A DNA stretch of 64,000 nt from Alterluteimonas quercicellularis (GCF_021191635.1 NZ_JAIWPR010000002.1:248001-312000); one strand, 5' to 3'; counted from the stretch's first letter, positions 17,103-26,210 are shown. Program-made: numbers and translations. The notes: generated by a model not told the origin, from the sequence alone.

Positions 17103-18401
17103 TCATGGGCTCGGCGTCTGCCCCGGGTCATGCAGCGGCAGGATCGCTTCGGCGACGGCACCGCGGCCGCCGGCGCCCGGCCGGAGCATCAGCGAGCCGT
17201 CCTGTGCCTCGATGATCTGGCGCGAGAGCACCAGTCCGATACCCGATCCGCTCGGCTTGGTCGTGAAGAAGGGAACGAAGAGACTGTCGCTCGACGGAAG
17301 CCCGGCCCCCTCGTCGATGATCTCCATGTGGCACCGCCCCGCCTCGGCCCGGGCGCACAGCCTGACCGGCGCCGCCCCTCCTGCCTCCAGCGCATTGCGC
17401 ACCAGGTTGATCAGGACCTGTTCGGTCTGTTCCATGTCGGCGCGCAGCCATAGCCCTTCCTCGATCTCCAGCACGAGTGCCGCGTCCATCAGCCGCTGCA
17501 CCCGTTCGCACAGGGGCCGTAGCGGAAACGGTGAGATGCGCGGCGCGGGCAGACGCGCCAGCCGGGCGTAGCCGCCGAGGAAGCGCTGCAGCGACTGGCT
17601 GCGCTGCTCGATCAACGTCAGACCGCCCCGGATATCATCCCGCAGAGATGCGTCCAGGGCGCTGTCGGCGTCCGGAAGCAGGCGGCCGAGCGTATCCGCC
17701 ATCGAGGCGATCGGCGCCATCGAATTGTTGATCTCGTGACTCAACACCCGCAGGACGCGCCTGAACGCCTGCGCCTCCTCCTCCCGCAATTCGCGCTCCA
17801 TGGGCTGCAGCACGAGCAGCCATCCCGACTGGCTGCGACTGCGCAGTGCGGCGTGCTTGATCTGCCAGCGCCCCGGCGCGCCATCGAACACCTGCGCCTG
17901 GATGGTGCCGCTTGGCAATTCGAACAGCGACGCCAGCCCGACCTCGCCGGCGTGACGGCCCAACCATTGGTCCGCGCTCCGCCCAAGCAGCGCTTCGCCG
18001 GCCGGATTCATCCAGCGGACACGACGACCGCTGTCGAAAGCGAACACGGCGCCATCGAGCGCTGCAAGCGAGTTGGCCAGCAACTGCAGGTTCTCCTGCT
18101 GCGCGCGCCGCTCGTCGTGCAGATGCTCGGCGAGCGCGTTGAACCGCTCCGACAGGAACGTCCAATCACCGCCCCGTGCCGCGGAACGCACGCCGAGGTC
18201 GCCTTCGCGCAGGGCGTCGAGCAGATTTCCGATCGTACGGAGGTGGTCGTGATCGTTGCGCGCGATACCCCGGACCGCGATTACCGTCGTCGCCACCACG
18301 AGCGCCATCAGGACCGCGGACGCGGCCGGGGACGGCATACCCGAAAGCAGTACCAGCGCCAATGCCGCCAGCGCCGGAAGCGCAGGCACCAGGCGACGCA
18401 T
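17103..18401 (-). CDS. NtrY-like sensor histidine kinase
   Basis: A 432-residue inner-membrane kinase paired with the NtrC-type regulator upstream. Two close membrane helices (about 4-22 and 28-48) leave almost no periplasmic loop. A HAMP-like stretch (HLRTIGNLLDALREGDLGV), a PAS-like domain (ALDGAVFAFDSGRRVRWMNP, about 118-200), the phospho-acceptor LSHEINNSMAP (about residue 230) and ATPase boxes LINLVRNALEAGG and GSGIGLVLSRQII follow. The start at 18401 is preferred; an in-frame ATG at 18428 would overlap the regulator. The absence of a sensor loop suggests a membrane or cytoplasmic signal. Such kinase/regulator pairs usually control the adjacent efflux operon in this lineage. Confidence 0.88.
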   Translation of the reverse strand: MRRLVPALPALAALALVLLSGMPSPAASAVLMALVVATTVIAVRGIARNDHDHLRTIGNLLDALREGDLGVRSAARGGDWTFLSERFNALAEHLHDERRAQQENLQLLANSLAALDGAVFAFDSGRRVRWMNPAGEALLGRSADQWLGRHAGEVGLASLFELPSGTIQAQVFDGAPGRWQIKHAALRSRSQSGWLLVLQPMERELREEEAQAFRRVLRVLSHEINNSMAPIASMADTLGRLLPDADSALDASLRDDIRGGLTLIEQRSQSLQRFLGGYARLARLPAPRISPFPLRPLCERVQRLMDAALVLEIEEGLWLRADMEQTEQVLINLVRNALEAGGAAPVRLCARAEAGRCHMEIIDEGAGLPSSDSLFVPFFTTKPSGSGIGLVLSRQIIEAQDGSLMLRPGAGGRGAVAEAILPLHDPGQTPSP

Positions 18402-18411
18402 CGCCGGCCGC

Positions 18412-19806
18412 TCAGTCCACCGCTTCATCGTGGCGGATGCCGTGCTTTTCCATGCGCCTGTACAGGCTCTGGCGGCTGATCCCCAACTGCCGCGCGACCC
18501 GCTGCAGATGGCCATGGTGCTGCGAGATCGCCTGGCGCAACAGCATGGCTTCGGCATCCTTGAGCGAAAGCGCGTCGAGCTTCGGCGCGTTGGCGGTCAT
18601 GCCATCGTGCAAGCGGAGGTCTGTGGGGGCGACTTCGCTGCCCTGCGACAACAATGCGGCGCGCTCCATCACGTGCGCCAGTTCCCGGACGTTCCCGGGC
18701 CATCGGTATGCACGCAGTTCGGCCTCGGCCGCGGCGGTCAGCGAGAGGCCGTTCCGCTGGTAGCGCTTGCCGGCGTGCGAGAGGTAGAAGCGCGCGAGCG
18801 GCAGGACGTCTTCTTCGCGCTCCCGCAACGGCGGGACCCGGGCGACGAAGGTGTTGAGGCGATACAGCAGGTCCCGCCGGAACCGCCCCGCCGCGACCTC
18901 GGATGCCAGATCGGCGTTGGTGGCGGCTACCACTCGTACATCCACCCGCTGGGTCCGGGACGCGCCGAGGCGCTCGAACTCGCCGCTCTCGAGAGTGCGC
19001 AGCAGCTTCGGCTGCAGCTCCGTAGGCAGGTTGCCGATCTCGTCGAGGAAGAGCGTCCCTCCGTCGGCGACTTCGAACCGCCCCGCCCTGTCCTTGCGAG
19101 CATCCGTGAAGGCGCCCCGCACGTGCCCGAAGAGCTCCGACTCGAACAGGGTCGGAGGCAGCGCGCCGATGTCGATCTTCACGAACGGCTTGTCGCGACG
19201 CGGCGACCAGCGGTGCACATGCGAGGCGATCAGGCTCTTGCCCGTGCCGTTCTCGCCCAGCAGCAGGATGCCGGCATCGCTGCCCGCGATCCGCCTCAGA
19301 TCCTCCACCAGCGCACGCATCGCCCCCGAGATCGCGATGAACCCGCTGTCGGCATCCTCCAGCGCCAGCGCCTGGGCGGCGCTCAGCCGATCCGCCTCGC
19401 GACGCGTGCGGCGCAGTTCGATGCAGGATTGCAGCACGGCGAGTACGCGGGCGTTCTGCCACGGCTTCTCGATGAAGTCCGCAGCCCCGCGTCGCATCGC
19501 CTCGACCGCGAGATCGATGCTGGCCCACGCGGTCATCGCGATCACCGGCAGGCCGGGAGCGTCCTGCACGATCGCATCGATCAATCCCAGCCCCTCCAGA
19601 CCCGAGGTCGTATCGGTGCGGAAGTTCATGTCGACGACCGCCGCCGCGAAGGACTGGCCGCGCAGATGTCCGATCGCGGCCTCGGGCGAGTCGGCGCCGA
19701 CCATGGCATAGCCGGCGCTCTTGAGCAGCAGACGCAGGGCATCGCGCACCGCCGCCTGGTCGTCGACGACCAGAATGCAAGGCGCTGGCTCCACGGTCTT
19801 GTCCAT
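18412..19806 (-). CDS. Sigma-54-dependent response regulator (NtrC family)
   Basis: A 464-residue enhancer-binding protein. The receiver domain (1-125) has DD at 15-16, phospho-acceptor D59 and the lysine in FIEKPW. The AAA+ domain has Walker A GENGTGKS, the sigma-54 contact loop as GAFTDA (usual GAFTGA, so the second glycine is replaced by aspartate) and Walker B GGTLFLDEIG. The C-terminal Fis-type helix-turn-helix is HLQRVARQLGISRQSLYRRM. It would activate sigma-54 promoters; candidates lie at 24379-24395 and 29293-29309 in the same cluster. It is followed closely by its kinase gene and preceded by the permease after 83 bp. Confidence 0.94.
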   Translation of the reverse strand: MDKTVEPAPCILVVDDQAAVRDALRLLLKSAGYAMVGADSPEAAIGHLRGQSFAAAVVDMNFRTDTTSGLEGLGLIDAIVQDAPGLPVIAMTAWASIDLAVEAMRRGAADFIEKPWQNARVLAVLQSCIELRRTRREADRLSAAQALALEDADSGFIAISGAMRALVEDLRRIAGSDAGILLLGENGTGKSLIASHVHRWSPRRDKPFVKIDIGALPPTLFESELFGHVRGAFTDARKDRAGRFEVADGGTLFLDEIGNLPTELQPKLLRTLESGEFERLGASRTQRVDVRVVAATNADLASEVAAGRFRRDLLYRLNTFVARVPPLREREEDVLPLARFYLSHAGKRYQRNGLSLTAAAEAELRAYRWPGNVRELAHVMERAALLSQGSEVAPTDLRLHDGMTANAPKLDALSLKDAEAMLLRQAISQHHGHLQRVARQLGISRQSLYRRMEKHGIRHDEAVD

Positions 19807-19889
19807 GGCCGGATTCTATAGGGTGCCGACGTGCAATGTGGTCGCGCCCGGCCCGTCGGCGGTACCGTCGACTCAGGCCTCGGGGGACA

Positions 19890-22343
19890 TCAATCCATCC
19901 GCAGGGCCTGCATCGGCGGCACCCGTGCGGCACGCATCGCCGGCAGGAAACACGCCGCAACGCCGGCGCCCGCCAGCACCATCACCACGATGGCGATCGC
20001 GGCCGGATCCGCCGGATCGACATCGAACAGGAAGTTCTGCAGCAGGCGCGAGGTCGCCAGCGCCGCGACCAGGCCAACCGCCAGTCCCAGCCCCACCTGC
20101 CGCCCGCCCTCCATCAGGACCTGGCGCAACAGCCGGCCCGGCGGCGCGCCGAGCGCCGCGCGAACGCCGAACTCGTGTCTGCGCGCGGTCACGGCCACCG
20201 CCATGACCGCGTACAGCCCCACGGCCGCCAGCAGCAGCGCCAGTACCGAGAAGATGCCGATCAGCAGCAGATTGAGCTTCTGGTCCCGGGTGGTCGCCGC
20301 GACCACGGCCCGCATCGTCTCGACATCGGCGATCGGCTGGTTCGGCGATGCCTGGCGAACCAGGTCGTGGAGGCGGCCTGCGAACGGTCCCTCCATGCCC
20401 GGCCTGACCTTGACCGCGTAGCGCAACGGGATGTAGTCGCGCAGCAGCGTCCACAGCTCCGGGCTGATCTGGTCGAATGCCGCATACAGGATCGGCGGTG
20501 CCGGCTCGGCCGGACCGAACTGCCGCACGTCGCCGGCCACGCCCACGATTCTCACCGCTGTGAAGCCGTCGCCATCGACCACCCGCACCACCCGTCCGAC
20601 GGCATCGCCATCGAAATAGTCGCGGGCGAACGCTTCGCTGACCACGGCCACCGGCTCGCTTCCCTCGCGGTCCAGCGACGCATCGAAACCGCGACCCGTC
20701 AGCAGCGGAATGCCGAAGACCTCCATGAAGCGCGCCGTCATCGGCCGGTACTGGACGCTGACACCGCGCCCGTCCGGCAATTCCATGTACATGTTGAGCT
20801 GGGAGCCGGTGGGCAGATTCGTGGAAGCTCCGACCAGGTCGGCGCCCGGCTCGCGCTCCAGGAGCCGGATCACTTCCTGCGTCTGCCGCTTGACCGCCGA
20901 GGCGTCCGCAGTCTGCGCCCGCACCGGTGACAGGGTGAACGTGACGATGGAACGGCTCTCGAAGCCCATCGGCATCTGCGAGAGCTTCTGCAGGCTCAAG
21001 CCGAACAGAGAAGCGCCGAGCAGCAGCAGCGCGGCGACCCCCACCTGGACGACGATGAGCCCCCGCGCCAACCTGCCCGCCCCCCGGCTGAGTCCCACCT
21101 GCCCTTCGCGCCCGAGCGAGGCGAGCGCTGAACGCCGCCGCCCTCTCAGGACGCCCAGCGCGGCGCCGAGCAGGGCGACGAGACCGCCGGCGACCAGGGC
21201 GAACGCCAGCGCGCCGGCGCCCAGCCCGGGCGCCTCGCCTCGCAGCCATTCGGGTGGCACCCAGCTGGCCAGCAACCGCAGCCCGATCCAGGCCAGCACC
21301 ACGCCCCCGACCGCACCGAGCAGGCCGATCAGCGCCGCTTCGGCGAACGCAGGCAACGCCAGCCGTGCGTTCGACGCCCCAAGCGCCGCCCGTACGGCGA
21401 GATCGTGGTCGCGCGACAGGCTGCGCAGGAACATGAGATTGCCGAGATTGAAGGCGGCGATCGCCAGAACGCACAGCGACGCCGCCAGGAACATCCACAG
21501 CACCTTCCCGGATCGGCTCGCGTAGACGCTTTCCTGCAGAGGCAATGCGTTGAAGCGGATCCTCGCCAGTTGCTCGCCCGCGTCGTCCGAGCGGATCTGC
21601 GCCGCCATCACGGGCCTCATCGCCGCATCCGCTTCGGCGGAAGCGACCGCGGGCGAAACGTCGGGGCGCATGCGGCCGACGATGTACTCGTTGGTCGCGG
21701 TCGAGGTACTGGCGACGTCCGGCTGCAAGGGCAGCAGCACATCGAAGCGGTCGGGCCACACGAAGCGCCTCGGCAGCACGCCGACCACGGGTACTGCATT
21801 GCCCTCGACCAGCAGGCGCTTGCCCAAGACGTCCGGATCGCCACCGAAGCCGCGCTGCCACAGGTCGTAGCTGATGATCGCGGCCGGCGGCCCGTTGGGA
21901 CGGTCCTCGTCCTCGCTGAAGTTGCGCCCATGCAGGAGCTGCACCTCCAGGGTCCGCAGGAATCCGCGATCGGCCGACAGGCCGGAAGCGACCTCGGCCA
22001 GATCCGCCCACGCGATGTTCGTGGTTCGCGTCTGTCGGAGCACCATGCCGACCGACGACATCGTCTGCATCTGCCTGGCCGCGCCGAGGAACGCCGGCGC
22101 GGCCACGTTCTGGCTCGTGTCACCGCTGTCGCTCGCGTCCTGCATGCCCAGGGTCACCAGCCGGTCCGGCCGCTCGAAGGGCAGCGGCTTGAGCAGCGCC
22201 TGATCGATCATCGAGAACACGGTGGTCGAGGTTGCGACGCCGAGCGCGAGCGTGAACGCCGCGAGCAGCAGGTAGCCAGGTCGGCGTACCAGGCCTCGCC
22301 ACGCCTGGGCGGCCTCGTCGGCCCAGAGGCGACCCCGGCTCAC
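19890..22343 (-). CDS. FtsX/MacB-type ABC permease, duplicated (ADOP-like)
   Basis: An 817-residue inner-membrane permease with two copies of the MacB periplasmic-core plus FtsX unit, the plan of the ADOP (duplicated permease) family. There is an N-terminal helix at about 22-42 (YLLLAAFTLALGVATSTTVF), a large periplasmic domain, three helices around 280-400, a second periplasmic domain near 450-680, and three C-terminal helices (LLIGIFSVLALLLAAVGLYA onward). With the ATPase it overlaps (ATGA junction at 22340-22343) and the adaptor it would form a mechanotransmitting efflux or immunity complex rather than a classical pore. The substrate is unknown; the neighbouring lanthipeptide is a plausible one. 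Confidence 0.88.
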   Translation of the reverse strand: MSRGRLWADEAAQAWRGLVRRPGYLLLAAFTLALGVATSTTVFSMIDQALLKPLPFERPDRLVTLGMQDASDSGDTSQNVAAPAFLGAARQMQTMSSVGMVLRQTRTTNIAWADLAEVASGLSADRGFLRTLEVQLLHGRNFSEDEDRPNGPPAAIISYDLWQRGFGGDPDVLGKRLLVEGNAVPVVGVLPRRFVWPDRFDVLLPLQPDVASTSTATNEYIVGRMRPDVSPAVASAEADAAMRPVMAAQIRSDDAGEQLARIRFNALPLQESVYASRSGKVLWMFLAASLCVLAIAAFNLGNLMFLRSLSRDHDLAVRAALGASNARLALPAFAEAALIGLLGAVGGVVLAWIGLRLLASWVPPEWLRGEAPGLGAGALAFALVAGGLVALLGAALGVLRGRRRSALASLGREGQVGLSRGAGRLARGLIVVQVGVAALLLLGASLFGLSLQKLSQMPMGFESRSIVTFTLSPVRAQTADASAVKRQTQEVIRLLEREPGADLVGASTNLPTGSQLNMYMELPDGRGVSVQYRPMTARFMEVFGIPLLTGRGFDASLDREGSEPVAVVSEAFARDYFDGDAVGRVVRVVDGDGFTAVRIVGVAGDVRQFGPAEPAPPILYAAFDQISPELWTLLRDYIPLRYAVKVRPGMEGPFAGRLHDLVRQASPNQPIADVETMRAVVAATTRDQKLNLLLIGIFSVLALLLAAVGLYAVMAVAVTARRHEFGVRAALGAPPGRLLRQVLMEGGRQVGLGLAVGLVAALATSRLLQNFLFDVDPADPAAIAIVVMVLAGAGVAACFLPAMRAARVPPMQALRMD

Positions 22344-23095
22344 CCCACGGCTCCCTGCAGGACGGGAATCGGCATGTCGCGTTCGTGCCGGAGCCGCTCG
22401 AAGGTGTCTTCGTCGACGATGCGGCCGTCGAGCATGTGCACGATGCGCGAAGCCCTCCTTGCGAACGCCAGGTCGTGGCTGACCATGCAGATCGTCGCGC
22501 CGTCGCGATGCAGTTCCTCCAGGAGCTGCATCACCGCCTCGCCGTTGTGGCTGTCGAGGTTTCCGGTCGGCTCGTCGGCCAGCAGGATCGCCGGCTGCCC
22601 CGACAAGGCGCGCGCGACGGCGACGCGCTGCTGCTGTCCGCCGGACAGCTGTCCGGGATAGTGACGGGCGCGATGGGTCATGCCGACGAGCTCGAGGACC
22701 TCGCGCACCCGCTTCTGCGCCTGGGCTCGGTCGTAGTCGGCGCGATAGGTCAGCGGGAGGGCCACGTTTTCCTCAACCGTAAGGTCGGAGATCAGGTTGA
22801 AGGCCTGGAAGATGAAGCCGATCCGGGTATTGCGAACGCTCGCCCGCGCCCGGCTGTCGAGGCCCACGACGTCCTGTTCCGCCAGCCGGTAGCTGCCCCC
22901 GCTGGGAAAGTCGAGCAGCCCGAGGATCGACAGCAGGGTGGACTTCCCGCAACCCGACGGGCCGGTGATCGCGACGAAGTCGCCCTGCGCGATCTCCAGC
23001 TGGACGCCGGACAGTGCGTGCGTTTCCAGCTCGTCGGTATGGAAGATCTTTCCGACGCCCTTCAGCTCGATCAGTGGCGAAGAAACGTGTTTCAT
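22340..23095 (-). CDS. MacB/LolD-type ABC transporter ATP-binding protein
   Basis: A 251-residue ATPase subunit. It has Walker A GPSGCGKST near residues 44-52, Q-loop FQAFNLISDLTVEENV, signature LSGGQQQRVAVARAL, Walker B ILLADEPTGNLD and H-loop ICMVSHD, all intact. The EPTGNLDSHNGEAVM segment is typical of the MacB/LolD/FtsE branch, which powers FtsX-type permeases such as the one encoded next (4-bp overlap). It is preceded by the adaptor gene with a 21-bp gap. Confidence 0.95.
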   Translation of the reverse strand: MKHVSSPLIELKGVGKIFHTDELETHALSGVQLEIAQGDFVAITGPSGCGKSTLLSILGLLDFPSGGSYRLAEQDVVGLDSRARASVRNTRIGFIFQAFNLISDLTVEENVALPLTYRADYDRAQAQKRVREVLELVGMTHRARHYPGQLSGGQQQRVAVARALSGQPAILLADEPTGNLDSHNGEAVMQLLEELHRDGATICMVSHDLAFARRASRIVHMLDGRIVDEDTFERLRHERDMPIPVLQGAVG

Positions 23096-23116
23096 TCCGC
23101 AGTTCTCCTTCCGCCT

Positions 23117-24367
23117 TCAGCGGATCCGCAGGCTGTCGTAATCGTTCCAGCGACTGGTATCCGAGAGTATCGCCTGGTCGCCGGCGCTCATTCCCTCGCG
23201 GATTTCGATGCGTTCGCTCGAGGCCGGACCGTAGAGGACGCGCACGCGCTGCGCCTCCCCCTCGCCCGGACGCATCACGAACAGAAATCCTTCGCTGCCC
23301 GGGACGGCCAGCGCCGGACGGCGGATGCTGACCACGTTCTTCAGCGTGCCCAGGAGGATCGCGCCGTCCACGCTGAGATCGGGCCGAGCGCCGTCCGGAA
23401 GCGCCTCCTCGATCTCGACGTCGACGGCGACGCTGCCGTTCCTGACCGCGGGATCGACCCTCGCCAGGCGTCCGGAGACGATGCCGTTGCGGGTGTCGAC
23501 CCTGACCGGCAGGCCGATGGCAAGGTCCTTGGCCAGCAGTTCGGGAACCTGCAGCCGGGCGATCAGCGCGTCCGGCCGCGCCACGCGTGCCAGCTTGGCG
23601 CCCGCCTCGACCTGTTGCCCCGGTTCCACCTCGACCTGTTGCAGGATGCCGTCGATGCCGGCCCGCACCTGCAGCGACTCGACCTGGCGCTCCGCGATGT
23701 CGAGCGCGATCGCCGCCTCGTCGCGCCCGGCCTCGGCCGCCCGCAGCTGCGCGGCCAGGTTCTGCCGGGTCGCATCGACGCGTTCGCCCTCGATGCGCGC
23801 ACGATCGCGGCTCGTCTGTTCGGCGATCTCGCTCTCCTGCACGTCGATGCCGGACATCACGCCGCCTTCGTAGGCGCGTCGGTAGGCCCGGGCCTTGATC
23901 TGCGCCAGTTGCCAGTCGCTCGCGGCCTGCGCCTGCGCGGCCTGCTGGTCCAGGAGCTGAGAAGTCAGCGAAGTGCGTGTCGCCGCGACGTCGGCATCCG
24001 CGCCGGCGACGGCGGCCCGGGCCTTCTGTAGATCGGCCTCCAGCTCGGGATTGACGAGGCTCATGATCATGGTGTCGGCGGTGACGTTCGCGCCCGCCAG
24101 TACTTCGACCTGCTGCACCGTCGCCGTCGCGCCCGCCACGATCCAGCGGATGTGCCGCGGCACCAGCGTCCCGTTGGCCCGAATCTCGCGCCGCATGTCG
24201 CCTTGTTCGGCGACATCGATCCAGAGTTCGCTCCGGGTCGCGCTCGGCATGGCACGCCCCATGCCGAGGACCGCGAACGCGACCAGCGCCAGGACCGCGA
24301 GGGCGGCGATCCAGGGCCGGGGAAAACGGCGCCACTTGCTCGCCGTAGAAGGCTTGACGATGTCCAT
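23117..24367 (-). CDS. HlyD/RND-type periplasmic adaptor subunit
   Basis: A 416-residue membrane-fusion protein. It has one N-terminal membrane anchor (WIAALAVLALVAFAVLGMG, about 19-37), a lipoyl/biotinyl-like half (VQQVEVLAGANVTADTMIMS), a long coiled-coil hairpin (about 105-225, rich in Ala/Glu/Arg heptads, including TSQLLDQQAAQAQAASDWQ), the second lipoyl half (GIDGILQQVEVEPGQQVEAG) and beta-barrel domains to the end. It would bridge the ATPase/permease pair to an outer-membrane channel encoded elsewhere. The start MDIVKPSTASK is the family-like N-terminus. It is the first gene of a five-gene unit ending with the kinase. Confidence 0.9.
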   Translation of the reverse strand: MDIVKPSTASKWRRFPRPWIAALAVLALVAFAVLGMGRAMPSATRSELWIDVAEQGDMRREIRANGTLVPRHIRWIVAGATATVQQVEVLAGANVTADTMIMSLVNPELEADLQKARAAVAGADADVAATRTSLTSQLLDQQAAQAQAASDWQLAQIKARAYRRAYEGGVMSGIDVQESEIAEQTSRDRARIEGERVDATRQNLAAQLRAAEAGRDEAAIALDIAERQVESLQVRAGIDGILQQVEVEPGQQVEAGAKLARVARPDALIARLQVPELLAKDLAIGLPVRVDTRNGIVSGRLARVDPAVRNGSVAVDVEIEEALPDGARPDLSVDGAILLGTLKNVVSIRRPALAVPGSEGFLFVMRPGEGEAQRVRVLYGPASSERIEIREGMSAGDQAILSDTSRWNDYDSLRIR

Positions 24368-24378
24368 AACCCCCTGAT

Positions 24379-24395
24379 CGCATGTTCCGTGCCAG
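24379..24395 (-). promoter_or_regulatory. Sigma-54-like promoter element before the adaptor gene
   Basis: On the minus strand CTGGCACGGAACATGCG matches the -24/-12 consensus TGGCACG-N4-TTGC with one mismatch in the -12 half and the obligatory 10 bp between GG and GC. A caveat is that the implied transcription start is one base before the ATG, giving a leaderless message. A weaker match (GGGGCCGGCCCTTGC) lies about 60 bp upstream and would give a normal leader. Confidence 0.5.
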
Positions 24396-24467
24396 CGCCT
24401 GGATGCACTGTGCGCGTGAATATGTCGTTGATTCCGGACGCAAGGGCCGGCCCCTCCGTGCGCAATC

Positions 24468-24481
24468 GTCCGTTTTCGGAC
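24468..24481. promoter_or_regulatory. Dyad, candidate enhancer site for the NtrC-type regulator
   Basis: GTCCG-TTTT-CGGAC is a perfect inverted repeat about 75 bp upstream of the sigma-54-like element, a normal distance for an enhancer-binding protein. The 234-bp gap also holds the direct repeat GCGACGCATC/GCGGATGCATC at 24531-24551. Binding is inferred from position only. Confidence 0.4.
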
Positions 24482-24601
24482 ATTCACTGGCCGGATTCGG
24501 ACGTCGCGTCCAGGCGGCGAATCCCGAAGTGCGACGCATCGCGGATGCATCGCGAACCGCTCGCGCGTCTCCCGCGATCTCCGTCCGGCGAAGGCGCTCC
24601 C

Positions 24602-26203
24602 TTAGTCGATCATGGCCAGGGAGGCTTCCGGGCGGCGAACGCCCTCCTCTGCCGGCGACAGATCGAAACGCACATCGAAGCTCCGGTGCCACTCGGCATC
24701 GCCGTGCATGACCACGATCACCAGCTTGCCCCGTGTCCGTTCCAGGATCAGCTCCATGACCTGCTTCTTGCTGTCGACGTCGAGGTTCGACAGCGGTTCG
24801 TCGAAGACATAGGCCTCCGCCTCCCGGGCCAAGGCCATCGCGATCTGCAGCTTCCGCTGCTCGCCCGCGGACAGCAGATACGGATGGAGATCGCCACGCT
24901 GCGTCAGCGCCAGCCGCTCCATCCAGGCGCCGGCATCGCCGCCGGCCACTTCCTCCAGGTTCTGTCTGACCGTCCCCGGGAAGAAAGTCGCATCCGTGAA
25001 CTGGCAGCTGACCAGCCCTCTGCGCAGGGTGCCGAGCGATCCGCTCGCCGGGCACCGCAGGCCGCAGATCGCATCGACCAGCGTCGACTTGCCGCTGCCA
25101 TTCGCGCCGACGATGAGCACGCGATCGCCAAGCCGCCATTCGAAGGACATCGGGTCGCTGAGGCGATCGTCGCCGAGGGACAGCCTGACATCGTCGAACA
25201 CGATCCGGCCCTGCTCGGTCCGCAGCGAGGTGACGGCCTCGGTACTCGCAGACATCTCGAAATCGCGCAGCCTCATCGCGACGCCTTCTAGCCGCCCCAT
25301 CTGCGGCGCGAGATCGATCAGGCCCTGCGCGGCGTTGACCGACTTCCAGTACGCGCTCATGAAACTGAACAGACCGCCGACCGAAATCTTGCCCGCGATG
25401 ACCGCGAACCCCGCCCCCAGCATGACCGCCATCTCGGCATACGACAGCGATATCCCGCTGGCCATTCTGAACAACGCCGAATGCCTGTTGAGGTCGAGCC
25501 GCGCCTGGACGCTCTTGCCGACGCTGGACCTGAGCATGGCGAACGGCAGCTTGGCGCCGCCCATGTTGAAATAGAGCCGGTAGCTCGACACCAGCCGCCC
25601 CAGCGTGTCGCGGAGGTTGGCCTCGGACTCCTGGACTTCGGAGCTGGACGACGTGATCTTCTTGGTGAAGCGCTGTGCGATGTAGAGCAGCAGCGGAACG
25701 ACGATGGTCACTACCAGCGCGAGCTGCCAGGACAGCCACAGGCACACGGCGACCGCGCTGATGAATCCGACCAGCGAACGGTAGATGTCGATCGCGGTAT
25801 CCAGGGTGCCGGCAAGCTCCTTCGACTCGTCGAAGATCCTGCCCGTGTAGTAGCCGTTGTCATGGCCGCGGATATCGGAGAACGGTTGCTGGTAGTACAG
25901 CTCCGCGTACCGCTCGCTGTAGTCCGCCATGATCGCCAGCCGGACCTTGGTCCTCAGTATCGAGTAGGCGTAGTCCAGCACCCGGGTGAAGGTGTAGAAG
26001 ACCACCGCCGACACGCCGATGATCAGGAACAGCCGGAGATCCTTTGCGGCCAGGCTGTCGATCAGCCATTTCAGTACCAGCGGATCGCCTGCGGTCGCCA
26101 CCACCGTCTGCACCGTGCAGAACAGGAACAGGGTCAGCAGCAGCCGCCAGCGTTGGCGGGCCAGTACGACCAGGAGACGGCGGACTTGCGGCGGTATCAG
26201 CAT
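24602..26203 (-). CDS. ABC exporter (fused membrane and ATPase domains) of the lanthipeptide cluster
   Basis: A 533-residue half-transporter: six membrane helices between about 20 and 300 and an ATPase domain from about 330, with Walker A GANGSGKST at 366-374, a variant signature LSAGEQRK and Walker B YVFDEPLSNLD. It has no N-terminal C39 peptidase domain, so it cannot cleave a leader itself. It starts seven bases after the synthetase gene ends, marking it as the LanT-type exporter of the same transcript. It would act as a homodimer and carry the modified peptide to the periplasm. It resembles the SunT/CydCD-like siderophore-peptide exporter branch only in general form; substrate assignment is by context. 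Confidence 0.88.
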   Translation of the reverse strand: MLIPPQVRRLLVVLARQRWRLLLTLFLFCTVQTVVATAGDPLVLKWLIDSLAAKDLRLFLIIGVSAVVFYTFTRVLDYAYSILRTKVRLAIMADYSERYAELYYQQPFSDIRGHDNGYYTGRIFDESKELAGTLDTAIDIYRSLVGFISAVAVCLWLSWQLALVVTIVVPLLLYIAQRFTKKITSSSSEVQESEANLRDTLGRLVSSYRLYFNMGGAKLPFAMLRSSVGKSVQARLDLNRHSALFRMASGISLSYAEMAVMLGAGFAVIAGKISVGGLFSFMSAYWKSVNAAQGLIDLAPQMGRLEGVAMRLRDFEMSASTEAVTSLRTEQGRIVFDDVRLSLGDDRLSDPMSFEWRLGDRVLIVGANGSGKSTLVDAICGLRCPASGSLGTLRRGLVSCQFTDATFFPGTVRQNLEEVAGGDAGAWMERLALTQRGDLHPYLLSAGEQRKLQIAMALAREAEAYVFDEPLSNLDVDSKKQVMELILERTRGKLVIVVMHGDAEWHRSFDVRFDLSPAEEGVRRPEASLAMID

Positions 26204-26210
26204 GATCGGT

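Noticed and set aside
24602-26203. Exporter as a siderophore-peptide (PvdE-like) transporter
   Set aside because: General domain order fits both, but it starts seven bases after LanKC with no siderophore genes around, so the lanthipeptide role is preferred.
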